64,000 bases of DNA from Hymenobacter persicinus (GCF_004167665.1 NZ_SEWE01000013.1:1-64000); one strand, 5' to 3'. Shown: positions 34,363-43,295, numbered from the stretch's first letter. Notes: generated from the sequence alone by a model not told the origin. Translations and numbers: made by a program.

Positions 34363-34370
34363 TACCTTCC
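34363..34370 (+). promoter_or_regulatory. Promoter -7 box abutting the DinB-like start codon
   Basis: TACCTTCC (6 of 8 to consensus, one base from the TACCTTCG used elsewhere) ends 3 bp before the ATG at 34374. Confidence 0.35.
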
Positions 34371-34373
34371 CGC

Positions 34374-34820
34374 ATGCTCACTGACTCCCTGCGCCTGCTT
34401 TTCCGCCGCGACCTGGACCGCCTGGCCCAGGAGCTGGCGCTGTACCAACGCGAAGAAACCATTTGGGTAGTGGCCGACGGCATTGCCAACTCGTCCGGCA
34501 ACCTGAGCCTGCACCTGGTGGGCAACCTGAACACCTACATCGGGGCCGCGCTGGGCGGCGTGCCCTACACCCGCCACCGCGACCTGGAATTTTCCCGCAA
34601 GCACGTTCCCCGCGCTGAGTTGCTAGCCCAGATTGAGGCCACCAGCCGCGTGGTCGACCAGACCCTGAGCCGACTGCCCGCCGAAGTGCTGGCCGGGCAA
34701 TATCCGCTGCGGGTGTTTGAGGAGCCCATGACGACGGAGTATTTCCTGGTGCACCTGGTCACTCACCTGGCCTACCACCTCGGGCAGGTCAACTACCACC
34801 GGCGCCTGCTGGCGGCCTGA
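34374..34820 (+). CDS. DinB-like metalloprotein (DUF1572)
   Basis: The 148-aa protein is a four-helix bundle of the DinB/YfiT superfamily, DUF1572 branch: SGNLSLHLVGNLNTYIGAALGG, TRHRDLEFSRK and a C-terminal HLVTHLAYHLGQVNYHRR, giving the three-His metal site. Related enzymes are thiol-dependent transferases, but this branch is uncharacterised. It has no signal peptide and is cytosolic. It is a single gene with a possible leaderless transcript. Confidence 0.85.
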   Translation: MLTDSLRLLFRRDLDRLAQELALYQREETIWVVADGIANSSGNLSLHLVGNLNTYIGAALGGVPYTRHRDLEFSRKHVPRAELLAQIEATSRVVDQTLSRLPAEVLAGQYPLRVFEEPMTTEYFLVHLVTHLAYHLGQVNYHRRLLAA

Positions 34821-34913
34821 GCCCGGGGGGTTATGGCAATAATTTCGCGGCCGGCGTAAAGCATTTGGCTCCGGTAGCCGTCAGCCGTTGCAGATCCACC
34901 TAATCCGCTTTCC

Positions 34914-35786
34914 ATGTCCACCATCACCATCGCCCAACACTCCGCCCATCCGCTCACCGTTTCCCGCCTCGGCTACGGCACCATGCGCCTCACCGGCCCC
35001 GACATCTGGGGTGAGCCCGCCAACCGCCCCGAGGCCCTGCAGATTCTGCGCACGGCCGTTGAGCAGGGCGTCAACTTTATCGACACGGCCGACTACTACG
35101 GCGAGGACGTCACCAACCGGCTGATCCGCGAGGCCCTGCATCCCTACTCCTCCGACCTGGTTATCTGCACCAAGGTGGGCGCCACCCGCCGGCCCGATAA
35201 AAGCTGGGTGCCCTACAACCGCCCCGAAAACCTGCGCGCCAGCATCGACAACAACCTGCGCACGCTCCGGCAGGAGCAAATTCAGCTCGTGCACCTGCGC
35301 CTCATCGGCCACGGCGACGTGCCGTTTGACGAGCAGCTCGGCGCCATGTTTGAGCTCCAGCAGGAAGGCAAGATTCAGCACGTGGGCCTGAGCAACGTGA
35401 GCCGGGAGCAGGCGGAGGCCGGGCTGAAGATGGGTTCCATTGCCACAATCGAGAATATGTACGGGCACGGACAGCGCACCACTCTTCGCACCCCGCACGG
35501 CGACAACCAGGGTGGCGAAGAGGTGCTCGACTTCTGCGAGCAGCACAGCATTCCGCTGATTCCTTACTTCTCGCTGGTCAACTCCCTGCCCAAGGCCGAC
35601 TCCCAGGTGGCCGAAGTAGCCCGCCGCCACCATGCCACCGAGGCCCAGATCAACCTGGCCTGGCTGCTGCACAAGTCGCCCTGGATTCTGCCCATTCCCG
35701 GCACGTCGAAGCTGGCTCACCTGCGCGAAAACCTGCAGGCCGCCGCTATTCAGCTCTCCGCCGACGACCTGGCTTTTCTGGGCTAA
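34914..35786 (+). CDS. Aldo/keto reductase
   Basis: The 290-aa NADPH-dependent oxidoreductase has the barrel with the usual tetrad: Asp and Tyr in NFIDTADYYG, Lys in VICTKVG and His in IQLVHLRLIGHGD. The C-terminal cofactor region is IPIPGTSKLAHLREN. The sequence resembles the general stress-type aldo/keto reductases found in many bacteria; the substrate is not predictable. Its stop is 22 bp from the stop of the converging DUF5686 gene with no clear terminator in between. Confidence 0.92.
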   Translation: MSTITIAQHSAHPLTVSRLGYGTMRLTGPDIWGEPANRPEALQILRTAVEQGVNFIDTADYYGEDVTNRLIREALHPYSSDLVICTKVGATRRPDKSWVPYNRPENLRASIDNNLRTLRQEQIQLVHLRLIGHGDVPFDEQLGAMFELQQEGKIQHVGLSNVSREQAEAGLKMGSIATIENMYGHGQRTTLRTPHGDNQGGEEVLDFCEQHSIPLIPYFSLVNSLPKADSQVAEVARRHHATEAQINLAWLLHKSPWILPIPGTSKLAHLRENLQAAAIQLSADDLAFLG

Positions 35787-35808
35787 TGGCGTGGACGTGT
35801 GGGCGGGC

Positions 35809-38442
35809 TTACAGGTCGCGCCAGAGCCGCAGGCGCAGGCCGGTGGAAGCCGGCGCCGCTCCCGGCAGCAGGGTCGTGACCAGGTCGGCGCGCAGGTGCA
35901 GGGCCAGCAGGTCGCGCTGCAGGCCGGCGCCCACCTCCGCGTAGTGGCCCAGCGCCGGGGTGTGCAGGTAGTGCACCGAGCCGATTTCCTGAAGCTTGAG
36001 CCCCCGCAGCCCCGGCACTTGGCTGAGCAGTGCGCCCTTGAAAAAGTGCTGGTAGTGCGTTTCCACGAAGGCGCGCCGGGTGCTGTAGGCGTAGTAGTCG
36101 AGCAGCTGGAAGCGGCCGAAGTCGGAGGCCAGCGCGGTTTGGTTGCCGGCAAAGTGGCGGTAGTCCATAAACTCCAGGCGGGGGGTGCCCACGAAGCCCC
36201 CCGCCGTGGCCGATACCTGCCCGACGCCCAGCCGGCCCAGCGTCTGGGTGTGGTCGAGGCCGGCCGTGAGCAGGGTGTAGCGCACATCGGCGCCGAGTAA
36301 GCCGCCCACCGCCTGCTTCACGCCCAGGCGCACGAGCGGAAAGCGGGAGCCCAGCATAACGGTGCGGTCGGGCCGGCTGAGGTAGTGCTGGCCGGGTTTC
36401 CAGGCCAGCTCCACCGCCACGGTCAGAGCCTGGCTGCGCGGGGCGGCAAGGCCCGCCTCCACGCCCACCGGCTCGTTGGACGTAAAGCCCACACCGGGCC
36501 GGTCGATGAGCAGGGCCGTGGTGTGGTTGACGAGCAGCTGCCGGTCGGCCCAGCCCAGGCGGCTTTGCAGGCGCAGCCCCGGGGTCAGGTCGCGGCCGAA
36601 GCTCAGCGTGAGCTCGTCGAGCTGGTAAAGCTTGGCCAGGTTCTGGTTGCGGTAGAGCGTGTAGAGGGTGTTGTGCAGGGGCGTGAGTTGGGTTCGGTCG
36701 TTGAAGTCCACGATGCGGCGGCCCGCTCCCGCACTCACCACGGCGCGCTGCCGGGGCGCAAATTCGTAGGCGGCCGCCAGGTGGGGGCTCAGCAGCCGGG
36801 CCGCCGCCCCGTAGCGCAGTTGCGGGGTCAGCACCAGGGCGCGGCCGGCGGCCAGGGTTTGCTGGTACGTGCCCCGCAGGTCCACTACCGCGCCCTCCAC
36901 CGTGTTGTAGGCCACACTTTCGCCCAGGGGCGCCAGCTGCAGGCGGCGCTGCCGGAAGGAATTCTCGCGGCGGTAGCCGGTCAGCAGCACCGCGCTGGGC
37001 CGGAAGCGGTTCTGCCGGCGGTCCACCGAGTCCAGGTAGGCCCGGGTGCTGTGGCGGACCTCCACACTGTCGCGCTGCCGGTAGTCGCGCTGCTCGTCCA
37101 GCGTCAGGGGCACGGGCCGGATATCGTCCCAGTAGGCGGCGCTGCGGGTGTTGGCCCCGGCTTCGAGGCGCAGCACTTCGCCGGGGCGCAGCGCATTGGT
37201 GTCGGCCGGGCTCTGCGTCGCCTGCCGCCGGGCCCGCCGGGACAGGTCCCGCAGGTCGGGGGCCTGGGGCTTGACGTCCTGCACCGTTTCGCGCCGGGCC
37301 GGCAGCAGCGCGGCGGCCAGCGGGTCGGGGCGGTTTTCGGCCGGGCGGACGGCGTAGGTGGGCACCACGCGCCGGTAGTTCAGATACACAAGTTGGCTGG
37401 TACCCGCTCCCTTGATGCCCATAAACGAAAAGGTGAACCGCATTTTCTGCGTTTGCAGCACCCACACGTCTCCCGAGCCGGGCGGAGCGGGCCCAAACTG
37501 CTGCTCCACGCTCAGGCTTTCGAAGCCATCCTTGAGCAGGGCCGGCCCCACCGTCAGCTGCACGCTGTGCAGGCGCCAGGATCCTTCCACCAGGTAGATA
37601 AAGCCGTGGTAAGCCGGGGCCTGGGGCCGGCGCGGGCTCACTTTGATCTGGTGGAGCGTGAGGCCGTCCTGCTGAGTGGTGCCCACCAGTTCGTAGGTGT
37701 AGTAGCGCAGGGCGCCGTCGGCAATAGGCGACACCAGGGCCTGGGTCACGATGTTGACGCGCTGCTGGTTGCGGTAAATCAAAAACTGGTTGGCGGCCCG
37801 GCCGCTGCCGAAGTCCTTGCTGCGCCCGCTCACCCGCGTCGACAGCACCCGTTCCTGCACCGGGCCGGGCTGGCGGAAGCTGAGCTCGGTTACGGTTTCC
37901 TCGAGGTGCAATACCTTGGGGTTGGTGCCCGGCTCGGCCGGCGGCAGGCGCAGGCCCAGCAGCTTACCCGGAATTTCATCCAACCCGAACACGCTCTTCA
38001 GGTACGAGCGGGCCTGGTAGGCGGCCACCTCCCGCTCGTGGTAGGGCCGCCAGTTGATGGCATGCTGCACCAGGGCGTAGGCCGGGTCCTGGTCGGTGGC
38101 GCGCACCACCACCCCCCGGAGCTGGACGCTGAGCGGCTCCAGCGTCACGTTGACCACCACGACGGAGTCGCCGGCCGGCACCTGCACCAGGGCCGTGCGC
38201 AGGCCGTAGCCCACGTACTGCACCACCAGCTCGTGCCGGCCCTGGGGCAGCCGCAGTTGGTAGTAGCCTTCCTCGTTGGTGGCCGCGCTCAGGGCGCTGC
38301 CGCGCACGGCCACGTTGGCATAGCCCAGGGCCGCCCCCTGACCGTCCTGCACGCGGCCCCGCACCACCCCGGCCCAGCCGGGCAGACTCAGCGTCCAGAA
38401 AAAGCAGAAGAGAACGAGCAGGCGACGCGGGCAAAGCAGCAT
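35809..38442 (-). CDS. DUF5686 outer-membrane protein with carboxypeptidase-like domain
   Basis: The 877-aa protein has a signal peptide, an N-terminal carboxypeptidase-regulatory-like beta sandwich (about 25-110; GRVQDGQGAALGYANVAVRG) and then the DUF5686 region, whose C-terminal part alternates like a large outer-membrane beta-barrel and ends LRLRLWRDL. In Bacteroidota this layout is found in TonB-receptor-like surface proteins lacking a plug domain; function unknown. It is transcribed away from the LytS/LytTR pair. Confidence 0.88.
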   Translation of the reverse strand: MLLCPRRLLVLFCFFWTLSLPGWAGVVRGRVQDGQGAALGYANVAVRGSALSAATNEEGYYQLRLPQGRHELVVQYVGYGLRTALVQVPAGDSVVVVNVTLEPLSVQLRGVVVRATDQDPAYALVQHAINWRPYHEREVAAYQARSYLKSVFGLDEIPGKLLGLRLPPAEPGTNPKVLHLEETVTELSFRQPGPVQERVLSTRVSGRSKDFGSGRAANQFLIYRNQQRVNIVTQALVSPIADGALRYYTYELVGTTQQDGLTLHQIKVSPRRPQAPAYHGFIYLVEGSWRLHSVQLTVGPALLKDGFESLSVEQQFGPAPPGSGDVWVLQTQKMRFTFSFMGIKGAGTSQLVYLNYRRVVPTYAVRPAENRPDPLAAALLPARRETVQDVKPQAPDLRDLSRRARRQATQSPADTNALRPGEVLRLEAGANTRSAAYWDDIRPVPLTLDEQRDYRQRDSVEVRHSTRAYLDSVDRRQNRFRPSAVLLTGYRRENSFRQRRLQLAPLGESVAYNTVEGAVVDLRGTYQQTLAAGRALVLTPQLRYGAAARLLSPHLAAAYEFAPRQRAVVSAGAGRRIVDFNDRTQLTPLHNTLYTLYRNQNLAKLYQLDELTLSFGRDLTPGLRLQSRLGWADRQLLVNHTTALLIDRPGVGFTSNEPVGVEAGLAAPRSQALTVAVELAWKPGQHYLSRPDRTVMLGSRFPLVRLGVKQAVGGLLGADVRYTLLTAGLDHTQTLGRLGVGQVSATAGGFVGTPRLEFMDYRHFAGNQTALASDFGRFQLLDYYAYSTRRAFVETHYQHFFKGALLSQVPGLRGLKLQEIGSVHYLHTPALGHYAEVGAGLQRDLLALHLRADLVTTLLPGAAPASTGLRLRLWRDL

Positions 38443-38495
38443 GAGGCAGTGGGGTTAGACTAAGGCAAACCTAGCCGTCCGCCCGGCCGCGTCGT

Positions 38496-38646
38496 CGCTT
38501 TTTCAACCAACCCGGCGTCGGCCGCGGCCAACGGCCTGCTCCCGGCCACCATCCCCCCCTGCTACCGGCTCCGGGCCGGTGCGCCGGCGTTGGGGGCGGG
38601 CACCGGGGAGTTGGGCGGTGTCCGGGGCCCGTTGGTTGAAAAAGCG
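38496..38646. repeat. 16-nt inverted repeat spanning a divergent promoter region
   Basis: CGCTTTTTCAACCAAC at 38496-38511 is the perfect reverse complement of 38631-38646, with 119 nt between them. Both arms lie between the DUF5686 gene and the histidine kinase gene. Confidence 0.85.
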
Positions 38647-38704
38647 TCGGCACAGCGCGCAGCGGGTGGTACTTTTAAGCTCTCATCCGGCGGCTTCCCT
38701 GCTT

Positions 38705-39901
38705 ATGCTCCCTTCCCTTTCCGCGTTATCCGGCTCCGGCTCCACCCCGCCCGCCCAGCCCTGGCTGCCGCGCCCGGTCGTGGCCCAGCCCATTCCGCTC
38801 ACGGTGCACCTGCTGCTGTGGGGCCTGATGCTGCTCAGCAACGCGCTGTACTGGCTCCTGGCCCGGCGTCACGTGGCCTGGACCTGGCCCCTGGCCGCCA
38901 CCGACACCTTATTGACCTGTGGGGCCTACGCCACCCTGTTTTACGTCAACTGGCATTTTATCGTGCCGCGCTACCTGCCCCGCACGCCCACCACCCGATT
39001 TCTGGCCGCCCTGCTGCTGGCCCTGGCCGTCACGTTTCTGGTGCGCATCGCCAGCCACGCGCTGCTGGGCTTCACGCCCCCGCCGCCCCCGGATCTGCCC
39101 GTCGGCGGGGGCACGGCCTGGCACCTGGGCTACTACCTGGGCCGCACGGCCAACCTGGCGGGCGGGGGCATTGCCGTAACTACCCTGCTGGTATTGCTGC
39201 TGAGTTTTTACCTGCGCCTGACCACCGACTACCAACACGAGCAGCGCCGGCGCCAAGAGGAAAACCAGCGCCGGGAGGAGCTCGAAAAGCAGCATCTGGC
39301 CGCCGAGCTGAGTTTGCTCAAGGCCCAGATCAACCCGCACTTTCTGTTCAATACCCTGAACAATATCTACTCCCTGACCAGCGTGGAATCGGCGGAGGCC
39401 CCCGCGGCGGTGGCCGTACTCCAGCTGGCCGAGCTGATGCGCTACCTGCTGTATGAGTCGGCCGCCGACCACGTGCCGCTGGAAAAGGAAATATCCCATT
39501 TGCAGAGCTTTCTGAGTTTGCAGCGCCTGCGCCTGCCCGCCACCGCCGCCGACTGCCTGCGCTTCGACATCCTGGCCGACGAGCAGCAGGCCGCGCAGTA
39601 TCCCGTGGCGCCCATGCTGCTGCTGCCCCTGGTGGAAAATGCCTTCAAGCACGGTGACCTGCGCGCCCGTCCCCACGCCGTCAGCCTCACGCTGACGCTG
39701 GAAGCCAACCAGCTCACGTTTTCGGTGCGCAACGACGTGCTGCGCGCCGTGCAGCCCCGCCCGGCCGGACCCGGGGGCGTGGGCTTGGCCAACCTGCGCC
39801 GCCGCCTGCAGCTGCTCTACCCCGGCCAGCACGCCCTGCGCCTCGACGAATCGGCCACCCATTACCACATTACGCTTACCTTGGCGGCTCCGGCCGCGTA
39901 G
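38705..39901 (+). CDS. LytS/YehU-type sensor histidine kinase
   Basis: The 398-aa kinase has four membrane segments (about 25-50, 60-85, 100-125 and 155-180), a coiled-coil linker rich in Gln, Arg and Glu (about 185-210), the phospho-acceptor His212 in the His_kinase box AQINPHFLFNTLNNIYSL, and an HATPase domain with VENAFKHGD and GVGLANLRRRL. The family senses membrane or cell-wall cues and phosphorylates LytTR regulators. The ATG at 38705 follows a TACTTTTA box (38670-38677). Its partner regulator starts 22 bp downstream. Confidence 0.93.
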   Translation: MLPSLSALSGSGSTPPAQPWLPRPVVAQPIPLTVHLLLWGLMLLSNALYWLLARRHVAWTWPLAATDTLLTCGAYATLFYVNWHFIVPRYLPRTPTTRFLAALLLALAVTFLVRIASHALLGFTPPPPPDLPVGGGTAWHLGYYLGRTANLAGGGIAVTTLLVLLLSFYLRLTTDYQHEQRRRQEENQRREELEKQHLAAELSLLKAQINPHFLFNTLNNIYSLTSVESAEAPAAVAVLQLAELMRYLLYESAADHVPLEKEISHLQSFLSLQRLRLPATAADCLRFDILADEQQAAQYPVAPMLLLPLVENAFKHGDLRARPHAVSLTLTLEANQLTFSVRNDVLRAVQPRPAGPGGVGLANLRRRLQLLYPGQHALRLDESATHYHITLTLAAPAA

Positions 39902-39923
39902 TCGGGTCCCGTTATTTCCCGCC

Positions 39924-40685
39924 ATGGACAGCTTTTCCCCCGCCCCCGGCAGCCTCACCTGCATCATCGTCGACGATGAGCCTTTAGCCACGGCCGTGCT
40001 CCAGCGCTACTGCGCCCAGCTGCCGGGGCTCCAGCTGGCGGGCATCTTCCACGACGCGCTGTCGGCCCTGGCGTTTTTGCAGACCACGCCCGTGGACCTG
40101 GTGTTTCTCGACATCGAAATGCCCGGCCTGACCGGCCTGCAGCTGGCCCGCATTCTGCCCGCCGGTCCGGGCCCACGCCTGATTCTGACTACCGCCTACG
40201 ACCACTACGCCGTGCAGAGCTACGAGCTGGGCGTGGTTGATTACCTGCTCAAGCCCATCGGCTTTCCCCGGTTTGTGCAGGCCGTGACCCGGGCACAGAC
40301 CAGCCCCGCTCCTACGGCCCCCGCGGCCCCGGTGCTCCCGCCGTCCGGGGCGGAACCGGCCGCCGGAGCCATGTTCGTCCGCAACGAGCACCGCCTGCAG
40401 CGCGTGGCCTTCGACGACATTCTGTTCATCGAGGGCATGAAGGAATACCTGATGCTGTACACCGCCGACGGGGGCAAGATTCTCACGTTGCAGTCGTTTC
40501 GGCGGGTAGAGCAGGTGCTGCCGCCCCAGCGCTTTGCCCGCATCCACAAGTCGTTTCTGGTGGCCCTGGACCGCATTGAGCACGTGGAGCGCAGCAAGGT
40601 GCAGGTGGCCGGCCGCCTGCTTCCCGTCGGCGACGCCTACCGCGACGCCTTTATGAGCCTGATCCGGGCCTATAATCTGCTGTAA
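39924..40685 (+). CDS. LytTR-family response regulator
   Basis: The 253-aa protein has an N-terminal receiver with the acidic pocket VDDE, phospho-acceptor Asp63 in FLDIEMPG and Lys110 in LLKPI, an Ala/Pro-rich linker (about 125-150) and a C-terminal LytTR DNA-binding domain (MFVRNEHRLQRVAFDDILFIEG to the end). It follows the kinase by 22 bp and forms its cognate pair. Targets are not evident; the divergent DUF5686 gene is a reasonable candidate. Confidence 0.94.
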   Translation: MDSFSPAPGSLTCIIVDDEPLATAVLQRYCAQLPGLQLAGIFHDALSALAFLQTTPVDLVFLDIEMPGLTGLQLARILPAGPGPRLILTTAYDHYAVQSYELGVVDYLLKPIGFPRFVQAVTRAQTSPAPTAPAAPVLPPSGAEPAAGAMFVRNEHRLQRVAFDDILFIEGMKEYLMLYTADGGKILTLQSFRRVEQVLPPQRFARIHKSFLVALDRIEHVERSKVQVAGRLLPVGDAYRDAFMSLIRAYNLL

Positions 40686-40730
40686 GCACCAAGGTGGCCC
40701 TGCCAACATTCAGCTGGTTATTTATTCACC

Positions 40731-40770
40731 ACAAAAAGCCCGTTCCTGCTGGCAGAAACGGGCTTTTTGT
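40731..40770. terminator. Bidirectional terminator after the two-component operon
   Basis: A perfect 14-nt arm pair (40731-40744 and 40757-40770) contains an A-run on the left and a T-run on the right, serving both converging genes. Confidence 0.9.
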
Positions 40771-40789
40771 GCGCAACAACGGCGGCGCT

Positions 40790-41311
40790 TTACTTCGTCG
40801 GGGCAACGGCCGGGGCCGGCGTAGCCGCGGGAGCCGCAGGAGCAGCTTTCTGCCGACGGGCTTCCTCAGCCTCGTAAAAGGCCAGCTCCTGCCGGTAGGG
40901 TTCGTAGTTCCAGTCGCCGCGGACCTGGGCGGCTTTGGCGGCCGCGTCGCGGATGGCTTCAAACTGAGCCGTGGGCATAAACGACTCGGTGGCCGGCTTG
41001 CTCAGCAGCGCCGTGCGGGTGGTTTCGAGCGCCGCTTCCAGGGCCTGAATTTCTGCCCCGCCCCGGCCTTCAAACGTGGCCGGGTTCGTACGCTGCCGGA
41101 TGATGCGCTTGCCCTGGTAGGCGTAGGGCCGCACCGTCACGCCGGGCGCTGCGGCCGCGGTGGCCGGGCCGGCGGCGTGGGCATTTTTCTTCGAACGCGC
41201 GGCCATTGAGGCAATGGCCACACCAGTGCGGGCCCCGCCCATCAGCAGCTGAAGCTGGGCCTGGGCCGCGTGCATGCCCATCACGAGCAATAGGGTAAAC
41301 AAGTATTTCAT
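40790..41311 (-). CDS. Secreted helical protein of unknown function
   Basis: The 173-aa protein has a signal peptide (MKYLFTLLLVMGMHAAQAQ) and a mature part rich in Ala, Arg and Glu, probably helical, with a central VRPYAYQGKRIIRQRT and a C-terminal Ala/Pro tail. I do not recognise a family. The ATG at 41311 is chosen because it creates the signal peptide; the frame is open upstream without signals. Confidence 0.7.
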   Translation of the reverse strand: MKYLFTLLLVMGMHAAQAQLQLLMGGARTGVAIASMAARSKKNAHAAGPATAAAAPGVTVRPYAYQGKRIIRQRTNPATFEGRGGAEIQALEAALETTRTALLSKPATESFMPTAQFEAIRDAAAKAAQVRGDWNYEPYRQELAFYEAEEARRQKAAPAAPAATPAPAVAPTK

Positions 41312-41460
41312 AAAAAGATGAAATGAGGTAAGGAAAAGGATGAAACTAATCCTGCAAGCTACGCCAAAATCCGCCGGCTTTAGGGCCTTGGGGCCACCGC
41401 CCCAGATTACCCCAGGGTTATTTATGATGCTTGCATAACACTTTATCAAACTTTGCGTAG

Positions 41461-41468
41461 TATCTTTG
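41461..41468 (+). promoter_or_regulatory. Promoter -7 box for the 44-codon gene
   Basis: TATCTTTG is a perfect TAnnTTTG match 40 bp ahead of the ATG at 41509. Confidence 0.6.
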
Positions 41469-41508
41469 CACCCAACAAGCTGAATTGCTTTTACATACCC
41501 CGTTTGCC

Positions 41509-41643
41509 ATGAAAAAGACCACTGCTTTCTCCTCGTTGCTCTTCCTGGGCAGCCTCGGGTCGCTGGGCTACCTGACTGCTCAACTGCTGGACCTGAATCT
41601 GCACTTCGACCTGCGCGGCGAAGACCAGAGCTACTACTGCTAA
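41509..41643 (+). CDS. 44-aa small protein, probably exported or membrane-inserted
   Basis: This short frame starts MKKTTAFSSLLFLGSLGSLG, a good signal peptide or membrane helix, and ends in the acidic, aromatic tail RGEDQSYYC. It has a perfect promoter box 40 bp upstream, an ATG start, and a hairpin terminator 28 bp after its TAA, so it has all the parts of a self-standing gene. No family is recognised. The tail after the hydrophobic segment (LTAQLLDLNLHFDLRG) could be a small periplasmic peptide. Confidence 0.6.
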   Translation: MKKTTAFSSLLFLGSLGSLGYLTAQLLDLNLHFDLRGEDQSYYC

Positions 41644-41671
41644 ATCAGCCGGATCCAGCCTCCGCCCCCAC

Positions 41672-41700
41672 AGCTCCGCCCCGGCGGAGCTTTCTTGTTT
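41672..41700 (+). terminator. Terminator of the 44-codon gene
   Basis: AGCTCCGCC (41672-41680) pairs with GGCGGAGCT (41683-41691), followed by TTCTTGTTTT. Confidence 0.8.
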
Positions 41701-41801
41701 TAGGGCCCCTAAAGAATCCGGGCGTCTGAATCAGGCGCTTAGCTCGACGACGCGAAAAAAACCACATCCATTCTCGGCTGTTTTCGGTACTTCACAGTTC
41801 G

Positions 41802-41828
41802 GCGGCCCGCGCGGGGCCGCGGTTTTTT
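41802..41828 (+). terminator. Orphan terminator-like hairpin
   Basis: GCGGCCC (41802-41808) pairs with GGGCCGC (41814-41820), followed by GGTTTTTT. No gene is seen between this and the previous terminator at 41672-41700, so a short untranslated transcript is possible. Confidence 0.5.
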
Positions 41829-41902
41829 CCCACCAGCTGTTGCCTCGGGCGGCGTACTCCCTACACCCCACCGCCCGGGCCGCAGCGACAAGTACGTAAT
41901 TT

Positions 41903-42535
41903 ATGAACCTGAGCAGCCTCAAAGAGCAGATCAGCTACATCATCGGGCGCGACCTGGCCCGCAACTTTGCCCAGCAGGGCCTCGACCTGGACGTGGACGT
42001 GCTGGCCGCCAGCATGAAGGAAGGCCTCAGCGGCCAGCCCAGCCGCCTGACCCAGGACCAGATGCGCGAAGCCATGGAGCAGCTGCAAGCCCAAATGGGC
42101 GGCCCCGAAGACGATGACGACACCCCCAACTCCGCAGATATGAGCAACAACAAGCAGGCCGGCGAAGACTTCCTGGCCGAAAACAAGAACAAGGCCGGCG
42201 TGCACACCCTGCCCAGCGGCCTGCAGTACGAAGTACTGACCGAAGGCAACGGCCCCAAGCCCGGCCCGAGCAGCTCGGTCACGACTCACTACCACGGCAC
42301 GTTGCTCAACGGCACGGTGTTCGACAGCAGCTACCAGCGCGGCCAGCCCGCCACGTTCGGCGTCAACCAGGTTATTGCCGGCTGGACAGAAGCCCTGCAG
42401 CTGATGCCAGAAGGCTCGAAGTGGCGCCTGTACATTCCCTCGGACATGGCCTACGGCAAGCGCGGCGCCGGCCGCGACATCGGGCCCGACTCGGCCCTGA
42501 TTTTCGACGTGGAGCTGCTGAAAGTAAATAACTGA
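41903..42535 (+). CDS. FKBP-type peptidyl-prolyl isomerase (FklB-like)
   Basis: The 210-aa isomerase has an N-terminal helical dimerisation domain (LKEQISYIIGRDLARNFAQQ, as in FklB/FkpA/Mip) and a C-terminal FKBP domain (about 100-210) with VTTHYHGTLLNGTVFDSSYQ, GWTEALQLMPEGSKW and YIPSDMAYG. It lacks a signal peptide, so it should be a cytosolic FklB-like protein rather than exported FkpA. An acidic linker (GGPEDDDDTPN) joins the domains. Single gene. Confidence 0.93.
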   Translation: MNLSSLKEQISYIIGRDLARNFAQQGLDLDVDVLAASMKEGLSGQPSRLTQDQMREAMEQLQAQMGGPEDDDDTPNSADMSNNKQAGEDFLAENKNKAGVHTLPSGLQYEVLTEGNGPKPGPSSSVTTHYHGTLLNGTVFDSSYQRGQPATFGVNQVIAGWTEALQLMPEGSKWRLYIPSDMAYGKRGAGRDIGPDSALIFDVELLKVNN

Positions 42536-42555
42536 AGTAGCCCGAACCCAACGGC

Positions 42556-42610
42556 TTCCGCCGTAGCTAGTGCCGCCCGGCCCCGCTGGGTGCGCACCGC
42601 TACGGCGGAA
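42556..42610. repeat. 12-bp perfect inverted repeat after the FKBP gene
   Basis: TTCCGCCGTAGC (42556-42567) and GCTACGGCGGAA (42599-42610) flank a 31-nt GC-rich loop. There is no T-tract; it may end or stabilise the FKBP transcript. Confidence 0.7.
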
Positions 42611-42634
42611 CCTGTGTTCGGCCCTTCCACACCC

Positions 42635-43231
42635 ATGACCATCCCGCCCCTGCCGCCTGCTGAGCTGCCCCCGGACCGGCCCACTCCCCCGGAGCCGACT
42701 GCACCGCTGTGGGTCCCCGGTCCCCCACCCGTGGCTACTGCCGCTCCGCTGCCCACCCTGCGCAGCGAAGATGGCCGCCTGGTGCTGACCGGGGAGCGGC
42801 TGGAAGTACAGGGTCAGGTGTTCTCGCTGCTGGAGCTCGAAGGCGTGGAGCTGACGCCGGTGCGCTGGCTGCTGTGGCTGTTGCTGGGCGGTTTCACCCT
42901 GGCGGGCTTCCTGCTCGGATTTCTGCAAAACTGGCTGCGCACCAGTCCGGCCATGCTGGGCATCACGGCCGGAGCGCTGCTGCTAGCCTACGGTAGCCGG
43001 GGCACCAACCGCCTGCGGCTGTTTCGCCTGGGCCGGGAAGCCGTGTTTTTTTCCCTGCCGGGTTCCCCTGAACCCTGGTACAAGCTCACGGCCGAGGTCA
43101 ACCGCCGCATTCGGCAGCGCCACGACGAAGCCGCCGCCGCCGCGGCCGCCCTGCTGGCCTGGCAGGCGGAGCAGGATGCCTTCCAACAGGCCCAGGCGGC
43201 GGCCGCAGCCGACGAGTCGCCTTTGCCGTAA
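42635..43231 (+). CDS. Two-helix membrane protein of unknown function
   Basis: The 198-aa protein has a Pro-rich cytosolic N-terminus (about 1-45), a beta-rich stretch (LVLTGERLEVQGQVFSLLELEG), two adjacent membrane helices (about 80-120) and a C-terminal segment ending in an Ala-rich helix. The beta stretches on either side of a helical hairpin resemble bacterial PH-like membrane proteins, but this is only a shape comparison. The ATG at 42635 is chosen over an in-frame ATG at 42590, which falls inside the inverted repeat. Confidence 0.65.
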   Translation: MTIPPLPPAELPPDRPTPPEPTAPLWVPGPPPVATAAPLPTLRSEDGRLVLTGERLEVQGQVFSLLELEGVELTPVRWLLWLLLGGFTLAGFLLGFLQNWLRTSPAMLGITAGALLLAYGSRGTNRLRLFRLGREAVFFSLPGSPEPWYKLTAEVNRRIRQRHDEAAAAAAALLAWQAEQDAFQQAQAAAAADESPLP

Positions 43232-43295
43232 CCTCTGCCAGGTACCGGACGAAGCACCGCACCAGCGGTTCATCTTTCGTTCAGCCCGTTTGCGC

